From positions 18,115,001 through 18,179,000 of the forward strand of contig NC_079885.1 in the NCBI RefSeq assembly GCF_029227915.1: a stretch of DNA of 64,000 nucleotides, read 5' to 3'. This DNA comes from Hydractinia symbiolongicarpus (taxonomy: Eukaryota; Cnidaria; Hydrozoa; Anthoathecata; Hydractiniidae). Within the stretch, counting starts at the first letter, position 1; each line of letters starts with the position of its first letter. Made by a program: the position numbers and the translations under genes. Shown piece after piece: positions 1 through 11,543 of the stretch. A model generated the notes under the pieces. It did no database searches, was not told the DNA's origin, and was given only the letters and a program-made list of their open reading frames with translations.

Positions 1-2115
1 ATGAAATGAAGTGCAAAAGCCTGCTGAACAGAGATTTTTTTCTTTCAGATTTTTTCTCATGGTGACATAGTTGGGGTTTTCAACTATTATTGAATGTAGA
101 TTGATGCCTTCTGATTTAGAGGGAGGGTCCAAACTCAAGTTGCCAGCTGTTAGGGGGAAATGGGGTATAAAACACTGAAGTTTATCATGTGGACATTTTA
201 TAAAAATAGTTATTTTTCCAACCAAAGAACCAAAACAATGGTTGTATACACAGATGTATACCTTATTAAAATACATTTTTCGCCAAAATTTAATTTCTTG
301 ATTTCACATACACATAACCTGGCAAAAGTATATTCTCGCCAAAATTTAATTTCTTGAATTTACGAATCGAAATGTTAATTTTTATAAGATTTTGCAATCT
401 TTAAATATGCATTATATGTTTGTTGTTTGTATTGTTTTCTGGTTTTATATAATTTATATAACTGTCTTTTATTACTGATTTCCATTTATACTTATCAAAT
501 TCAAATCAATTTGAACACATAGAGAGACATTTAAAAATCAATCTGGGAAACTTACACATAACCTGGTGAATGTATGAGTCTTTGAAGGGGTGGATAGTTT
601 CTGCCATTATCCAAGTGAAAGAATTGTTACGCAGCACGATTTAACTATTATTTAGTAAAAAAACTGGTACAGTAGTATAATAAGCATATGATGTTTTAGA
701 AGTTTTACAAAAATGTTGGCGAACTTATTCGTCTTGAGCGCATATTAATTATAGAAATTTATAAGGATCTATGCTGCAAAATGTTTACTGTTCATACGCT
801 CTGAAAACTTGTAAAAATCTTTTCACATGGCTTATTTTTTTGCAATCTAATAGTGGTTAGGGCTGCATACATCAAGAAAGTAAAAAAGAAGCTCTGCGGG
901 CAAGATTGCATTTTACTCTAAAAACATTTTTTTAAGATTTTATTTAACCTGTCTTTTTTGAGTAAATAAAAGTTCTCTCCATATTTGTCATGGAGTATGA
1001 TGTAAATATTTTACTTGCGAACATAATAGACAACTTTCATGTGTCACGCATGTTGTTTATACTCCCCAGATCTCTTACGCAAATCGACTGGCAAAATAAT
1101 GCAGGCACGAAGTCGCGAACTAGTCAATTTCAAACTTTTTTTTCAGTTAGAGGAATCTTTTTATCTTGAAATTAGAATAAAGCTTGCATGTAGTTTAGAT
1201 TTAGATCATATATCAGTGAAAAGATGCTAGTAGCCACAGTACAAAAGTTTTTGACCATAATTTTACTTTCCTTACCTAAGGTCTGCATGCATTTTTTCCT
1301 GTCAATTTTTTTGATTTTCTCGACACATGCTCAATAATATCGTAAAAACGTTAACATTGAAAGTCATCTTAGGAACCTGTTCCTGCTCTGCAACCCTTTA
1401 CTCTAGGATCTGTGTTAACATGCTTGAAATTTTCTGATCATTTTCAACAAAAATGACCAACATATTTAAATTCAGCAACAAAATTTATGGAAACATGCAA
1501 ATTTTCAAGTTTATACACTAAGTACAACTGCCTCTATTAGTAGCCAAACTTTCGATGTTCTATAAAGAAATTACAATAAATTCTGTTCTAATAATCTTTG
1601 GTATTCTAATTTTCCTATGTTGTTTAATTTTTGCTGATAAATCCAAATATGCCAGTCATTGTTCTCAAAAGTTCCTTGTTTTCTTTTTCAAAATTTGATA
1701 ATCTTACCCGGATCCGAGAATATATATTTATTTGATATATATACCTGGGGGACCCCTCTCCTGTTTTTTCAATAATTTAAAAACAGGTTACAACTAAAAT
1801 TACTGAATAAAGTTTTAACGTAAAAACGTTGCTGACTGACTGAATAAATAAATCTTACAAAACTCTTAAGAAGACACAGACCTTCTATTCCGCGGCGCTT
1901 TGCTTAAAAGACCTTACTTAGCGATCTTTTACTTTCTGTGCGTTAAGCCCCGTTTTGAGATGAATAAGCAAGGCTGTGTTATTCACGATAGCCGATAGGT
2001 TTAGTTTAGGCTTAGGTTACACTACAGGTTTTCAATTTTACAACAATAACTAGAACATTATATGATTACAAGGGACTAATTTACTACATAACACAACATA
2101 TTCCTAGCTAACGAT
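1..2115. other. No recognised gene; left-end spacer
   Basis: I see no convincing coding exon here. A direct repeat of roughly 27 bases occurs at about 278-305 and again at 333-360. Two blocks resemble sequence further right: about 40-178 resembles 11260-11382, and about 565-760 resembles 14655-14805 in GPAA1 intron 2. The part from about 1850 to 2115 is probably the 3' untranslated region of the minus-strand retrotransposon that follows; it ends in short CTGA and AAAT repeats near 1832-1852. The exact 3' end of that element is not defined. Confidence 0.4.
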
Positions 2116-5100
2116 TTAACAGTTCAACTTTGAAATTTCATGATCAACCACAATATCATCTCCTACACCGAACTTTTTATATAAACTTCTCGAACCTCTT
2201 AAACATATTAAACCAGATCTCAACAGAGCAAAACAAAGTTTTGTGCGTATATGTGTGACTGCAGTTGAAATGGGTATGTTCTTCTTACCGCTATCATTTC
2301 CGAAAGCCGACTGTAAAAAGTGATGCATTCGCGACCCATGCTTCCGTGAATTGAGAATATAAGCGGCGTGAAACTGCTATTATCAACACTCAAAATTTTA
2401 CGATTGTAATTTCTTTTCTTCTCGTTCTCGTTTGAAATGAAAAATTGCTGTAAAGTTTGGTTGTTGTACCTCGAGGCAGTGTGGTCAAAAACCCTTACGT
2501 CAAAAAATGCCTGTTGGCCGTTTATCCAAAAATCACGAGCACGAATGTCCGGTCTACAATCATCACCGGTTTTTACACTCTTTAAATCGAAACGTTCTCC
2601 AGTCAGCGGTAGCAAATTCGGTTCTAACTGTACGTCATGACAAACATCCTTAAGTAACTTTGATGTGAGGTCACGAATGTCGTTGTGACGTCTCGTAACA
2701 AAGCCACCCATCTTACACTTCATGCTGTGGTCAACGTCAAATCGAGCTCCACAAACGCAACTGCTGGGTAAGTTGGGAATGCTCCAATTGTAGCGTAGAC
2801 GCATAGCATCCCAAAACTCTTGCTTGTTGAGATAAAAACCTTGCTCAGTTATTGGCAATACATTGAGCCCATTGGAGACTCCTTTTTGTTGGTTGATGTC
2901 GTTTACCTTAACTTGCTTCACCGTCATGTTATTTCTGCATAGGGCCAGATTCTCTTTCTGGATATCCAATTTTAAAGTTCTAACTTGTGCTTTAGCTGTT
3001 TTTGTTTTTCCAACATCGTAGATACCGTCTATGTCTTGCTTTTTGATAGAGTCGACAAGACATTTTGTGATCATTCTCGAATTATAAAATTGTACTTGTG
3101 CGTCGTCAGGAAAAATAGTGAGATTCAATCCTCCAAGTCGTGTGGGAAGTGATAGTAAAAGCCTTGCGTTTTCGGAGCATAGATGACCACCAGTTATCGC
3201 AGGTATGAATTCGTTTCTGACGACTGTCTCTATCGGTTGAAGTAATTTTTTTATGTCAGGAACGGTCCGGAGAAGAAATGTCAATTTAGCTTTAAAACCA
3301 GTTACAAACGCACAATAAGATGATTGAGGTTCTAGTTCAGCAATCTTTGATAGAAGTTTTAGCTGTTCAACTAAACTTGCAACTTTGCTATTAAGATATT
3401 CAATCTTGTAAGACTGACTACCAATGACTGCACCGAGATGACGTTGACCAGTCGATGTTACCAAAATATTTGAATCTGCAAAGATTTGCTTAGCACTAAG
3501 TAGATACTCTTGTTTCACAATTAGATGGGATTTAGTCGCCTTCGGGAAGTAGCCGTATTTCGGACCGATGTCAACGATTTTCGACCAAAATTCTTTAATT
3601 TCGTAAAGTTTTCCAGCAACAGTAAAATCATCAGCGTATGCAACCTCTTTAAGGGTGTGGTCATTCGAACGTGTATTGTTGAAAAGTGCTTTCAACAATG
3701 GTATGATTCCAATAGCATACGCAGCCATCGACGTCGGATCGCCCTGTGTGGTGCCTTCCCTCGAAAGAATCTCCTTTCCGCCTATCACGAATAAACGTGC
3801 AGGCACAGCATAACAGTTGTTAATGAACGTAGCAATCATTGGGCATAACTTCGAAATGTTATGCAGCATTACCTTTCTATTAATTGAGTTAAAGGCATTC
3901 TCAGCATCGATTAGAAGAACAGCCTCAGTATCATCGTTGTCGAAAATGTCATGCATCGCATGGACGGCTGCTTCAACACCAGCATTTTGACCAGCACAAA
4001 CTTGTAACGAACCTGCTGCTTTAATTACGTCATTTTTAGATATGTTTATCACAATCTTCCCAACTATTCTACGAAGCACCTCACCAACACCAATTGGTCG
4101 TAAACCAGGATTTTTGTTTAACAGTATTAAACGGCAAGCAACAAAAGCTTCAAGCGGAGATCTATCAGATTCTGGAATAGATTCAATACACAGCTTCTTC
4201 GTTAACTCGGCTATGGCTTTACGTAGATCAGTATTGGTTGTACCAAATGTGGACGAGCAAAGTATACGTCTCCATCCGACAGCATCCAAACCTGACGGAC
4301 CAGAACCACCTTTGGTATACGTGGCAGCTTTCAATACCATGTCTTCATCAATGATATTAAAAACAATATCATGGATTCGCTGTGACGGTTGATCTATTAA
4401 CGTATCTTCGCTAAGATTCCCCTGATCTGGATGTTTTTGTTCCAATAATAATAATGTCTCGTCGTTAAGTGGAAGGATACCTTGCGTCATGTTGTCAGTT
4501 AATAATCGCAAAGCACTGTTGATATTTCCCTTCTGCATGAACAATCGAAACTTTTTCGAAATAGATGAAATATCACTTTTCGGATTTGGTGGTTGAAATC
4601 TTTCCTGAATAGCGACAGCTTCATCAAAAAGTTTTAACAATTCACCATTCTCCCATAGTGTCAAGCGCCGTTCTAAAGCTTTTGTATGGTCTTTTGATTT
4701 CGACTTCTTGCTGGGTTTTTGTAACAACAGTGAAGGCATTACATGAAGTGCTTTTAACGAAATAGGTTTCATCGGCGAATCGTCGATCCAAAGATTTATA
4801 AGACGTGTCATTTCTCGAATAAACGATTTTCCAGCCGCACCAGAAGGTAGTAAAAACAAATTCTTTTTCCAATAAACTATTCTTTCATATGTATAGTCTA
4901 AATCATGCGTAAATTTTCACCCTGGAATGTTCTTCCAATAAAAATTTTCATTTACTACAGTTGTTGGAATAATTCGTTCGGCAGCTGGTTGGCTTGAAGA
5001 GGTTGTAATTGTCGCTTCATTTGTTTTTCGTAAACATGTTCTAAGATGAATATTCAAACCTTTATATGTGGTAAAAGTTCTCGTATTACAGGAGTTGCAT

Positions 5101-5252
5101 CTGAATGATGCAGAAGATGTCGCCAATTGAATTGGTTGCGCGGAACTGCCATTTGCGTTTGAATTTCGATTCGATTCTTTATTTACTAGCGGTCGATTTA
5201 AAGTGGCCATAACAAGTACCAGTAATTTCGCGGCAAATTTAATCTGCTTCAT
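2116..5252 (-). pseudogene. REL-endonuclease-type non-LTR retrotransposon ORF, broken
   Basis: One long reverse-transcriptase polyprotein of about 1,040 codons, broken twice. From the N terminus (right) it has a zinc finger of C-x2-C...H-x4-C form near 5105-5030, then an in-frame TGA at 4917-4919. After that the same frame continues through the reverse transcriptase domain, with a catalytic YADD at 3627-3638 and an upstream TTQGDP block. A C-terminal C-x-C...H...C finger (CVCGARFDVDHSMKC) follows, then a restriction-like endonuclease with RPDI and FFDVRV motifs. The main frame ends at 2220, but the family's usual C terminus (LLRSGLICLRGSRS) continues in a neighbouring frame to 2116, so an indel lies near 2276-2292. 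The first ATG is at 5252 and another at 5210. Finger plus REL endonuclease places it among R2/NeSL/Hero-like elements; I cannot fix the clade. Element ends and target-site duplication were not found. Confidence 0.85.
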
Positions 5253-5279
5253 ACGTTTAGTCACGAACAAAAACTTCAC

Positions 5280-5925
5280 ATTTACTGCTTTGTTTCACAT
5301 TTCCAATTAACCGTTAGCGGAAAAACGTCCGCCATGTTCGAAGTCATTGCATATATCTTGCGTTGAACTTTATAATATTCTTTCTTTAAACACTCAAAAA
5401 GGTACATCTGTAAAAACATTAAAAAAATAAAAATAAGAACGTTTAAAATAGTAGAACATGTTTGTTTGTCAACTTCTATTTATTTTTTGTACACTTTGTT
5501 CTAAAATCGTTCTGAATGACACTTTTTGTAAAAATGCCATCCACCAATGAGGTGTCCTCATAGCCAAACAAGTTATGTTTTTGTCTTGTAATTAATGTTG
5601 TGTTACCAAATATATTTTATATTCGCCTCACTATATATATATTTTATTTCTTCAGGCGGTGATTTTCAGCACAAGACTGTGATATGATATTATCTTAATC
5701 GTGATATATTCCTCAATTACTTCAGGTATCTGAATTTTTATTCATTTAATAAATTAACAATAAGAGGTTGTTCAAAAGGCTTTTTGTCTCTCATCGCTGC
5801 TGTACTTTTGCAACAACGGAGATAACAAAATGTATAGAAGTATCATTATTTTGTTTTATGTTAACTACACTTGATTTAGGAGAAAATGGGGAATGTCGGG
5901 TTCAGTATCGGAGAGCCCCTTCAGA
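5280..5925. other. Spacer, no gene seen
   Basis: AT-rich spacer between the retrotransposon and the minisatellite. It probably includes the 5' untranslated end of the minus-strand element, but no boundary or duplication is visible. A short TA run sits near 5632-5645. Confidence 0.4.
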
Positions 5926-6178
5926 CGTATCTCGTGGAAACGTCTGTGACATTCGCGGAAACGCTACCTCTCTGATGTTTCTTGGGGGGAAACACCTGCG
6001 TATCCCGTAAAAACAATAATTGGCTTTAGGTGTCTCCCGTGAAAACGCAACCCTCTGAGCGAATCTTGTGGAAACGTCTACATCCCAGCGACTTTCATGG
6101 ATCAAACGACCTAAACGCATACATCTCAGCGAATCTCGTGGAAACGCCTACATCTTAGCGAATCTCGTGGAGAAAACA
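5926..6178. repeat. Degenerate minisatellite, unit about 28-30 bp
   Basis: About nine imperfect head-to-tail units built on the core CGAATCTCGTGGAAACGCCT (for example at about 6059-6078, 6129-6148 and 6159-6174). Early units diverge more than the last ones. The block is much richer in GC than its surroundings. The short ORFs that cross it on both strands follow the repeat and are not supported as genes. Confidence 0.7.
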
Positions 6179-8022
6179 GATCATCATCCCATTTAGCCGA
6201 AAAAGGAAGCCCAGCATCCCCATCAGCGCCAGTCATCAGTGCTTCTACCTACAAAAGACTTAGTAACCGCGAGCAGCCAAATTGAATCACCAAGAAACCT
6301 TGAGACAAGAGCACTGGTATTAGTAAGACCGCACCTTCGATGCCAATTGTTCCCATTATCTTGAGTTGTAGAGCGCGTCGAGCGTGGTGGATCGTCGTCG
6401 TAAAAGAGCCTCAGAGGTAAATATACTTGTTTCGTACGTGTTGTCATATGGCTCGATTATTGAGTTGATACGTGAGTTATGGTTCATTGTAGGATTAGTA
6501 GTTGGTACGATAACAGTTGTAGACATCGATTCCAATGGATGAAGTAATTGGTATACATAAAAATGAAAACAAAATATTCAAAAGGGTTGGTGGTTAGAAA
6601 AAGCAAACTGTCAATGACGAATGATAGGGGGGGGGGGGGGGGTAGTTGACTTTAGCTGCTCCTACTTATTGAATGCGACAGCTGAAGTAGGCGAGCAAAT
6701 CTGGAGACATGGATTTACACTGTTGGTGGAGTCTGGGGTAAGGAGAAAACTAGTGTCCATGCCCTCTAATCACCCTTAACAGTGGCTTATTATTTTGCAT
6801 TTGGCAAAACATTGGGCCTTTAGAGCATATTCTCTCATGTAACCATCCCTGCATGCAATCAACAGTCAAGCATCTCAACAAGGTAAGTGCTAACTTCTAT
6901 AACCGCATGTAACATGTGGTGAATCGGGGGTCACCAACATATTGATTGTTCTCATCGCCGTACGAACAGGTTCTAGAATCAAGTTTGAGGTTGTCAAAAC
7001 TTTAACGAGGTGATTTCGTTTACCGTAAAAAAGGTAGGGGCGCCATTGTGGTCATAAAAATGTCAGCATGAAAGTGGTAGTAAAAGGTTAGTCAACGACT
7101 ATCTTCTGTCTTCACATGTCAAGATTCGGTTTTTTTGACAAAACTTAAGTTCACATGAGAAACAAATCGGCCAAACTTGTTTAGATATTGTTTTATGATC
7201 TTGATGTATTATTATTGGGTATGCTAACTTGAATTCTATATAAAAAGCCTAGCTCACAATCATTGCCAAAAAAGTAGTTGAGACAAATGCAAGAAATGAC
7301 AATAAATGGCAACAAAAATGATAAAAACGGTCGGAAATCAACATCATTGTAACTACTGGGGGTGCATAGATAGATAGATAGATGTGCATATTTTACATGG
7401 CTAGCCTCACAAATATCGAGGGATATACCCTGTCTATTATTTCCAGGAGGGGCCATGGCTTAGATGGAGAGTCCTAGAGTATTTAATGCTCATTTTGAGC
7501 TACGCAGACCCAATTAGTAGGGCCCACGCTCTACTAGACAACTTCTTCTACGACGAGCTTCTACGACGGTTGCTGGAGACATACCTATTGGAAAATAATG
7601 AATAATGAAAATTTTCTGCATTGATTTCAAAAGTTGTGCTGACGGGAAACTCGCATGTGACTTCCTTTCGACTAAAGCTAAATTAGCAAAAACCCACCTA
7701 AAACTACACAATATGACAGATTTGAAGTTAGAAAACAAAGATTCTATAAAAAATTCAGCCCTTATTTATGAAGAGGTGACTGTGTGGAATGGTGTGTTTC
7801 CCTTCAAAATATAATAGCTACTTTAAAAACTGCGGACCTGTAATTGGTTTGAAAGTATAACATGACATTCGGCGGCCAGGAGAATTCAATCTATAAAATA
7901 TAAACGTAGAGATATTATATATGTGAAAAATGCAACACCTAACCCTTATGTGGAAGTATATAAGGGACAAATAGAAATATACCTAGAACAAAATAAACAT
8001 TGTCAATATAAAAATATGGAAG
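6179..8022. other. Spacer with simple repeats
   Basis: No gene is recognised. A run of 16 G occurs at 6627-6642 and a GATA microsatellite at about 7367-7384. A 69-codon ORF at 7605-7814 resembles nothing I know. The stretch 7860-8022 is probably a further decayed 5' part of the retrotransposon that becomes readable at 8023. Confidence 0.4.
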
Positions 8023-11000
8023 TTGTTCAGTAGGCAGACCTGGTGGTGGAATAATGAGGTTGACCAGTGTATAAAGGAAAAGACGAAACTTTGGAAAGAG
8101 TGGAAGTCAGGTGGTAGTAAAAATATTTACTTAGAAGCTAAGCGTTGTGCTTGTACAGCAGTGTATAAGGCAAAATCAGAAGCAGAAAGAAACAGATTTG
8201 CAGATGTGTCAGGCCATTCCTTGAGACGAGTGCGATTGCACGCGCACTCGCCCGCACACTGGTAAAAAAATTTACGAGTGCTTTTTATCGCACTCGTAAA
8301 TTTTTTCTTTTTCTAAAATATTATAGAATGATGAAAAGGGCTATTAAACCTAAAGTAAAATTCTGTTTTTTATGTATTTTTTTAGCATAAAAATAAACAA
8401 CATAATATTTATCACGGGTTGTCTGTAACAGCGATGTATGGAACAATCTTTTCTAATGTTTATAGAATTTTGTTATCTATTTATATCTTAGCAATCACAG
8501 TGTGCATGATAAAATGAATGGCGGCAATAAAAAGGATATAGTTGCGTGCGTCTAATTAATTGTATTTTATATTTATTTTTAATATTCTCTGTGGCCACCT
8601 GTTGCTTGAAGCTAGCGAACATAAAAAAAGAAAATTATCTATACTATTTATCTATTTATTTTAACATTTATCAATATTTTCAACAGGAATTAATAATTAA
8701 GTCCTGGGTACTAGGTTGTGAAATACATGTCAATTAAAAAAATGATACCTGCTATATTGCTCTATTACCAGAAGCAAATCATTTCAATGTGCTCAATGTG
8801 ATTGCAAAGATATAAATAGATTAGAATTACATTCAACACAAAATAAAAATGATCTCCAGCATTGTGTTTCAGAGAGAGCTCATAACATTAGCAAGCAATA
8901 GAAAGTTAAAGCAACTTCACAACATTTTTTTGAATAGCAGAAAAAAAGATGTTGTGCAATAATTGAAATGTATTTTTATATTTTCACCACCAGGTGGCTG
9001 AAGAAAACACCTTCTTGGTGGCCCACAAATATAATTGTTCGTACACAAGAAGAGTATGACGTGAATATTCATCTTTATGCCCTTCAAAAATAAATAATAA
9101 AAAAAAATTGTTTTATTCATACACAATGAGAGTGCACAACTCAAAATTTTCCTTTTATATTTCTTTTAATGATATATTTCTTGCAAGACTTAAAACCTCA
9201 TTTCTATACAGCTTAAATAACATAAACGTTGTGGTAAACAATAAAAAGTTAAGTGTGAATCACACTTGCAGATATTCACATCGCGCTTGTAAAATTTGCT
9301 TACGAGTGCGATTTTTCACACAACATAGCACTCGTAATTTTTTTAACGGGTACTTTTTGTAGCTCTGGCATAGTTTTATTCAAGAAATGGCCTGATGTGT
9401 TAAGAAGGGAAGACCAGTGCAATGAGGTATTCAAGATAGCAAAGCAAATGAAGAAGACTAATCAAGATGTTGTAGGTGAGAAGTGTATACGTAATGATGA
9501 AGGTGTTTTGGCTAGCACAGAGGAGGAGAAAAGGGTAGCTTGGAAGAATTATTATCAGAGGTTGCTTAACACTGAGTTTGATTGGGATGAGGATAATTTG
9601 TCTGATGAAGATGTTGTAGAAGGGCCAGCTATGCAGACAAAGAGTATGGGTAGTGGAGGCTATTAGGAAATTGAAGATTGGCAAGGCTGCAGGAGTATCA
9701 GGTATTGTTACAGAGATGGTAAAAGCATCTGGATATATTGGAGTTGAGCTTATTACAAGTGTTGCTAATCAGATTATAAAGGATGGTGCTATTCCGAGTG
9801 AGTGACAGTCGAGTGTAATAGTGAATTGTTTCAAGAGCGAGGGTGATGCATTAGAAAAAGGTAACTATAGAGGTTTGAAGTTGGTTGATCAAGTAATGAC
9901 AGTTATTGAAAGAGTGATTGTTAAGTTACTTAGAGAAAGAATTGATATAGATAAGATTCAATTTGGTTTTGTTCCAGGGCGTGGCACTACAGATGCAAAA
10001 TTTTACTCAGACAGCTTCAGGAAAAGTATTTAGGAAAGAAAAAGATCTATATTTTGCCTTTGTAGATTTAGAGAAAGCTTTTGATAGAGTGCCACGTAAA
10101 GTTATTTGGTGGGCTATGAAAAAATTAGGTGTGGATGAGTGGCTAGGTATGATGGCACAGTCTACGTACAGTAATGCCAGAAGTCGTGTCAGGATTAACG
10201 ATTCACTTAGTGATGAATTTAGTGTAAATGTTGTTGTACATCAGGGTTCTGTACTTAGTCCTTTGTTGTTTGTTCTAGTCTTAGAAGGGTTGTCGATGGA
10301 GTTCAGAACAGGTTTGTCCATGGGAGTTATTGTATGCAGATGATTTGGTTCTCATAGCAGAGTCGATAGAATAATCAGTTGAAAAGTTTGAGAAGTGGAA
10401 GAAAGGACTAGAAGAGAATGGGCTAAGGGTGAACACAGCAAAGTCTAAAATCATGATTAGTAGCATTGCAGCCAAGTGTGACCTTGTAGTTGGAAAGTGG
10501 CCTTGTGGAGTTTGCAGGAAAGGCGTTGGTAGTAACTCAATTTTTTGTCAAACTTGCAAGCATTGTGTACATAAGAAGTGCAGTAGTATTGGTGGAAGGT
10601 TAAGAGCTGACATTCAGTTTGTATGCAAGAGTTGCAAAGGTGAGATTATAGAGAACGAAGTATTTCCAGCTTCAATGATATTACAACAGTGGCTCGTTAG
10701 AGTTAGTTGAGAACTTCTGTTACTTAGGTGATAATCTTCCTTTGTTGACTAGCAGAGTCTTGTCAATTGAGTTAAAACGTAGGTTGTATGAGGCCTGTGT
10801 AAGAAGTGTTATGTTGTACGGTAGTGAGACATGGGCAGTGAAGCAGGAAGATCTTGACCGTTTAGAAAGGAATGATATGAGAATGGTTAGGTGGATGTGT
10901 AACGCCAGTCTGAGAGACAGAAAGAGTTCAGATGAGCTAAGAAGCACGCTAAGTATCCGTAGAATTAAAGATGATATCCAGATCAAAAGATTAAATTGGC

Positions 11001-11243
11001 TGGGGCACCTGGAAAGAATAGAGGGGGATAATTGGGTAAGAAAGTGTAGAGACTTGATAGTTCCTGGGGCAAAGCCCAGAGGCAGACCAAGAAAGACTTG
11101 GCAGATACGGACAGACTTGATACAGAGGAAGTTGAGTTTGGATCTAACACAGTTTAGATCAGATTGAGGAGGGTCATTATTATACCCCGTGCAACCCATG
11201 CTAACATGGAAAACAGACGCAAAGCCGAGAATGATGATGATGA
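8023..11243 (+). pseudogene. APE-type non-LTR retrotransposon remnant, reverse transcriptase
   Basis: Fragments of one reverse-transcriptase polyprotein can be read in order across several frames. They are a WWWNNEV...LWKEWK linker (8035-8200), a nested DNA element (8210-9394), RRED...VFKIAKQM onward (9399), and the KAAGVSGIVTEMVKASG region (about 9690). A TGA stands where tryptophan is expected at 9803-9805. FGFVPGRGTTDA follows (to 9995), then FAFVDLEKAFDRVPR (10050), HQGSVLSPLLF (10235) and an intact YADD (10333-10344). A cysteine-rich finger (CGVC...CQTC...HKKC...CKSC, 10504-10660) and the C-terminal GHLERIE...GRPRKTW block (11005-11100) complete it. At least four frameshifts and two stops separate the pieces, so it is dead. 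It ends in a short ATG-repeat tail at 11231-11243, as expected for a 3' end. The apurinic endonuclease domain is absent or unreadable, so the copy is 5' truncated or decayed. The cysteine finger between polymerase and C terminus is typical of a widespread marine-invertebrate LINE group; the clade name is uncertain. Confidence 0.85.
8210..9394. mobile_element. Non-autonomous hAT-like DNA transposon nested in the retrotransposon
   Basis: The retrotransposon frame breaks after the codons for FADV and resumes with LRRED at 9395. The interruption starts CAGGCCATTCCTTGA at 8210 and ends with the imperfect inverse TCAAGAAATGGCCTG at 9394. ATGTGT directly flanks both ends (8204-8209 and 9395-9400), so a 6-bp target-site duplication (7 bp if the element is read as one base shorter) fits. 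Inside each end lies a strong hairpin built on ACGAGTGC/GCACTCGT: left arms at 8265-8281 and 8290-8306, right arms at about 9300-9343. CAG...CTG termini suggest the hAT superfamily, although hAT insertions usually duplicate 8 bp. No transposase is encoded; the small ORFs inside are not supported. Confidence 0.8.
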
Positions 11244-11510
11244 AACTCTTTTCCAGTGGATTTTTTCTCACAGAAACATTATTGAGGTTATAAACTATGG
11301 AGTGGTAGAGTGATGCCTTTTGATTTATTTGAATTCATTTAAAGTCATAAGAATGGCTTTGTGTGATATAATAGACTGATAATTACTTAGCTTCACCTAG
11401 CACCACCATCTTTTTTCCTGCCTCACAAATGCCAAAGCAAAAAGAGCTTTCCATCGTATAATGACAAGGCGACTGTATTTGTACAATGAAATGAAAATTT
11501 GTCTTCAACC
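11244..11510. other. Spacer, no gene seen
   Basis: Short stretch between two retrotransposon copies. Positions 11260-11382 resemble 40-178 at the left end of the window, at roughly 70 percent by eye. Confidence 0.4.
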
Positions 11511-11543
11511 TTGTCAACAACATCAATGATAACAACTGAAATA
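11511..11543. repeat. Left target-site duplication of the CR1/L2-like element
   Basis: This 33-base segment recurs without mismatch at 13222-13254, immediately outside the two ends of the retrotransposon copy. The last base is ambiguous because the element's own tail starts with the same base. Confidence 0.85.

Noticed and set aside
3525-4392. Plus-strand ORFs of 89 and 116 codons
   Set aside because: They are antisense shadows of the minus-strand reverse transcriptase.
8546-9362. Small ORFs within the nested DNA element
   Set aside because: Low-complexity AT-rich translations with no conserved motif.
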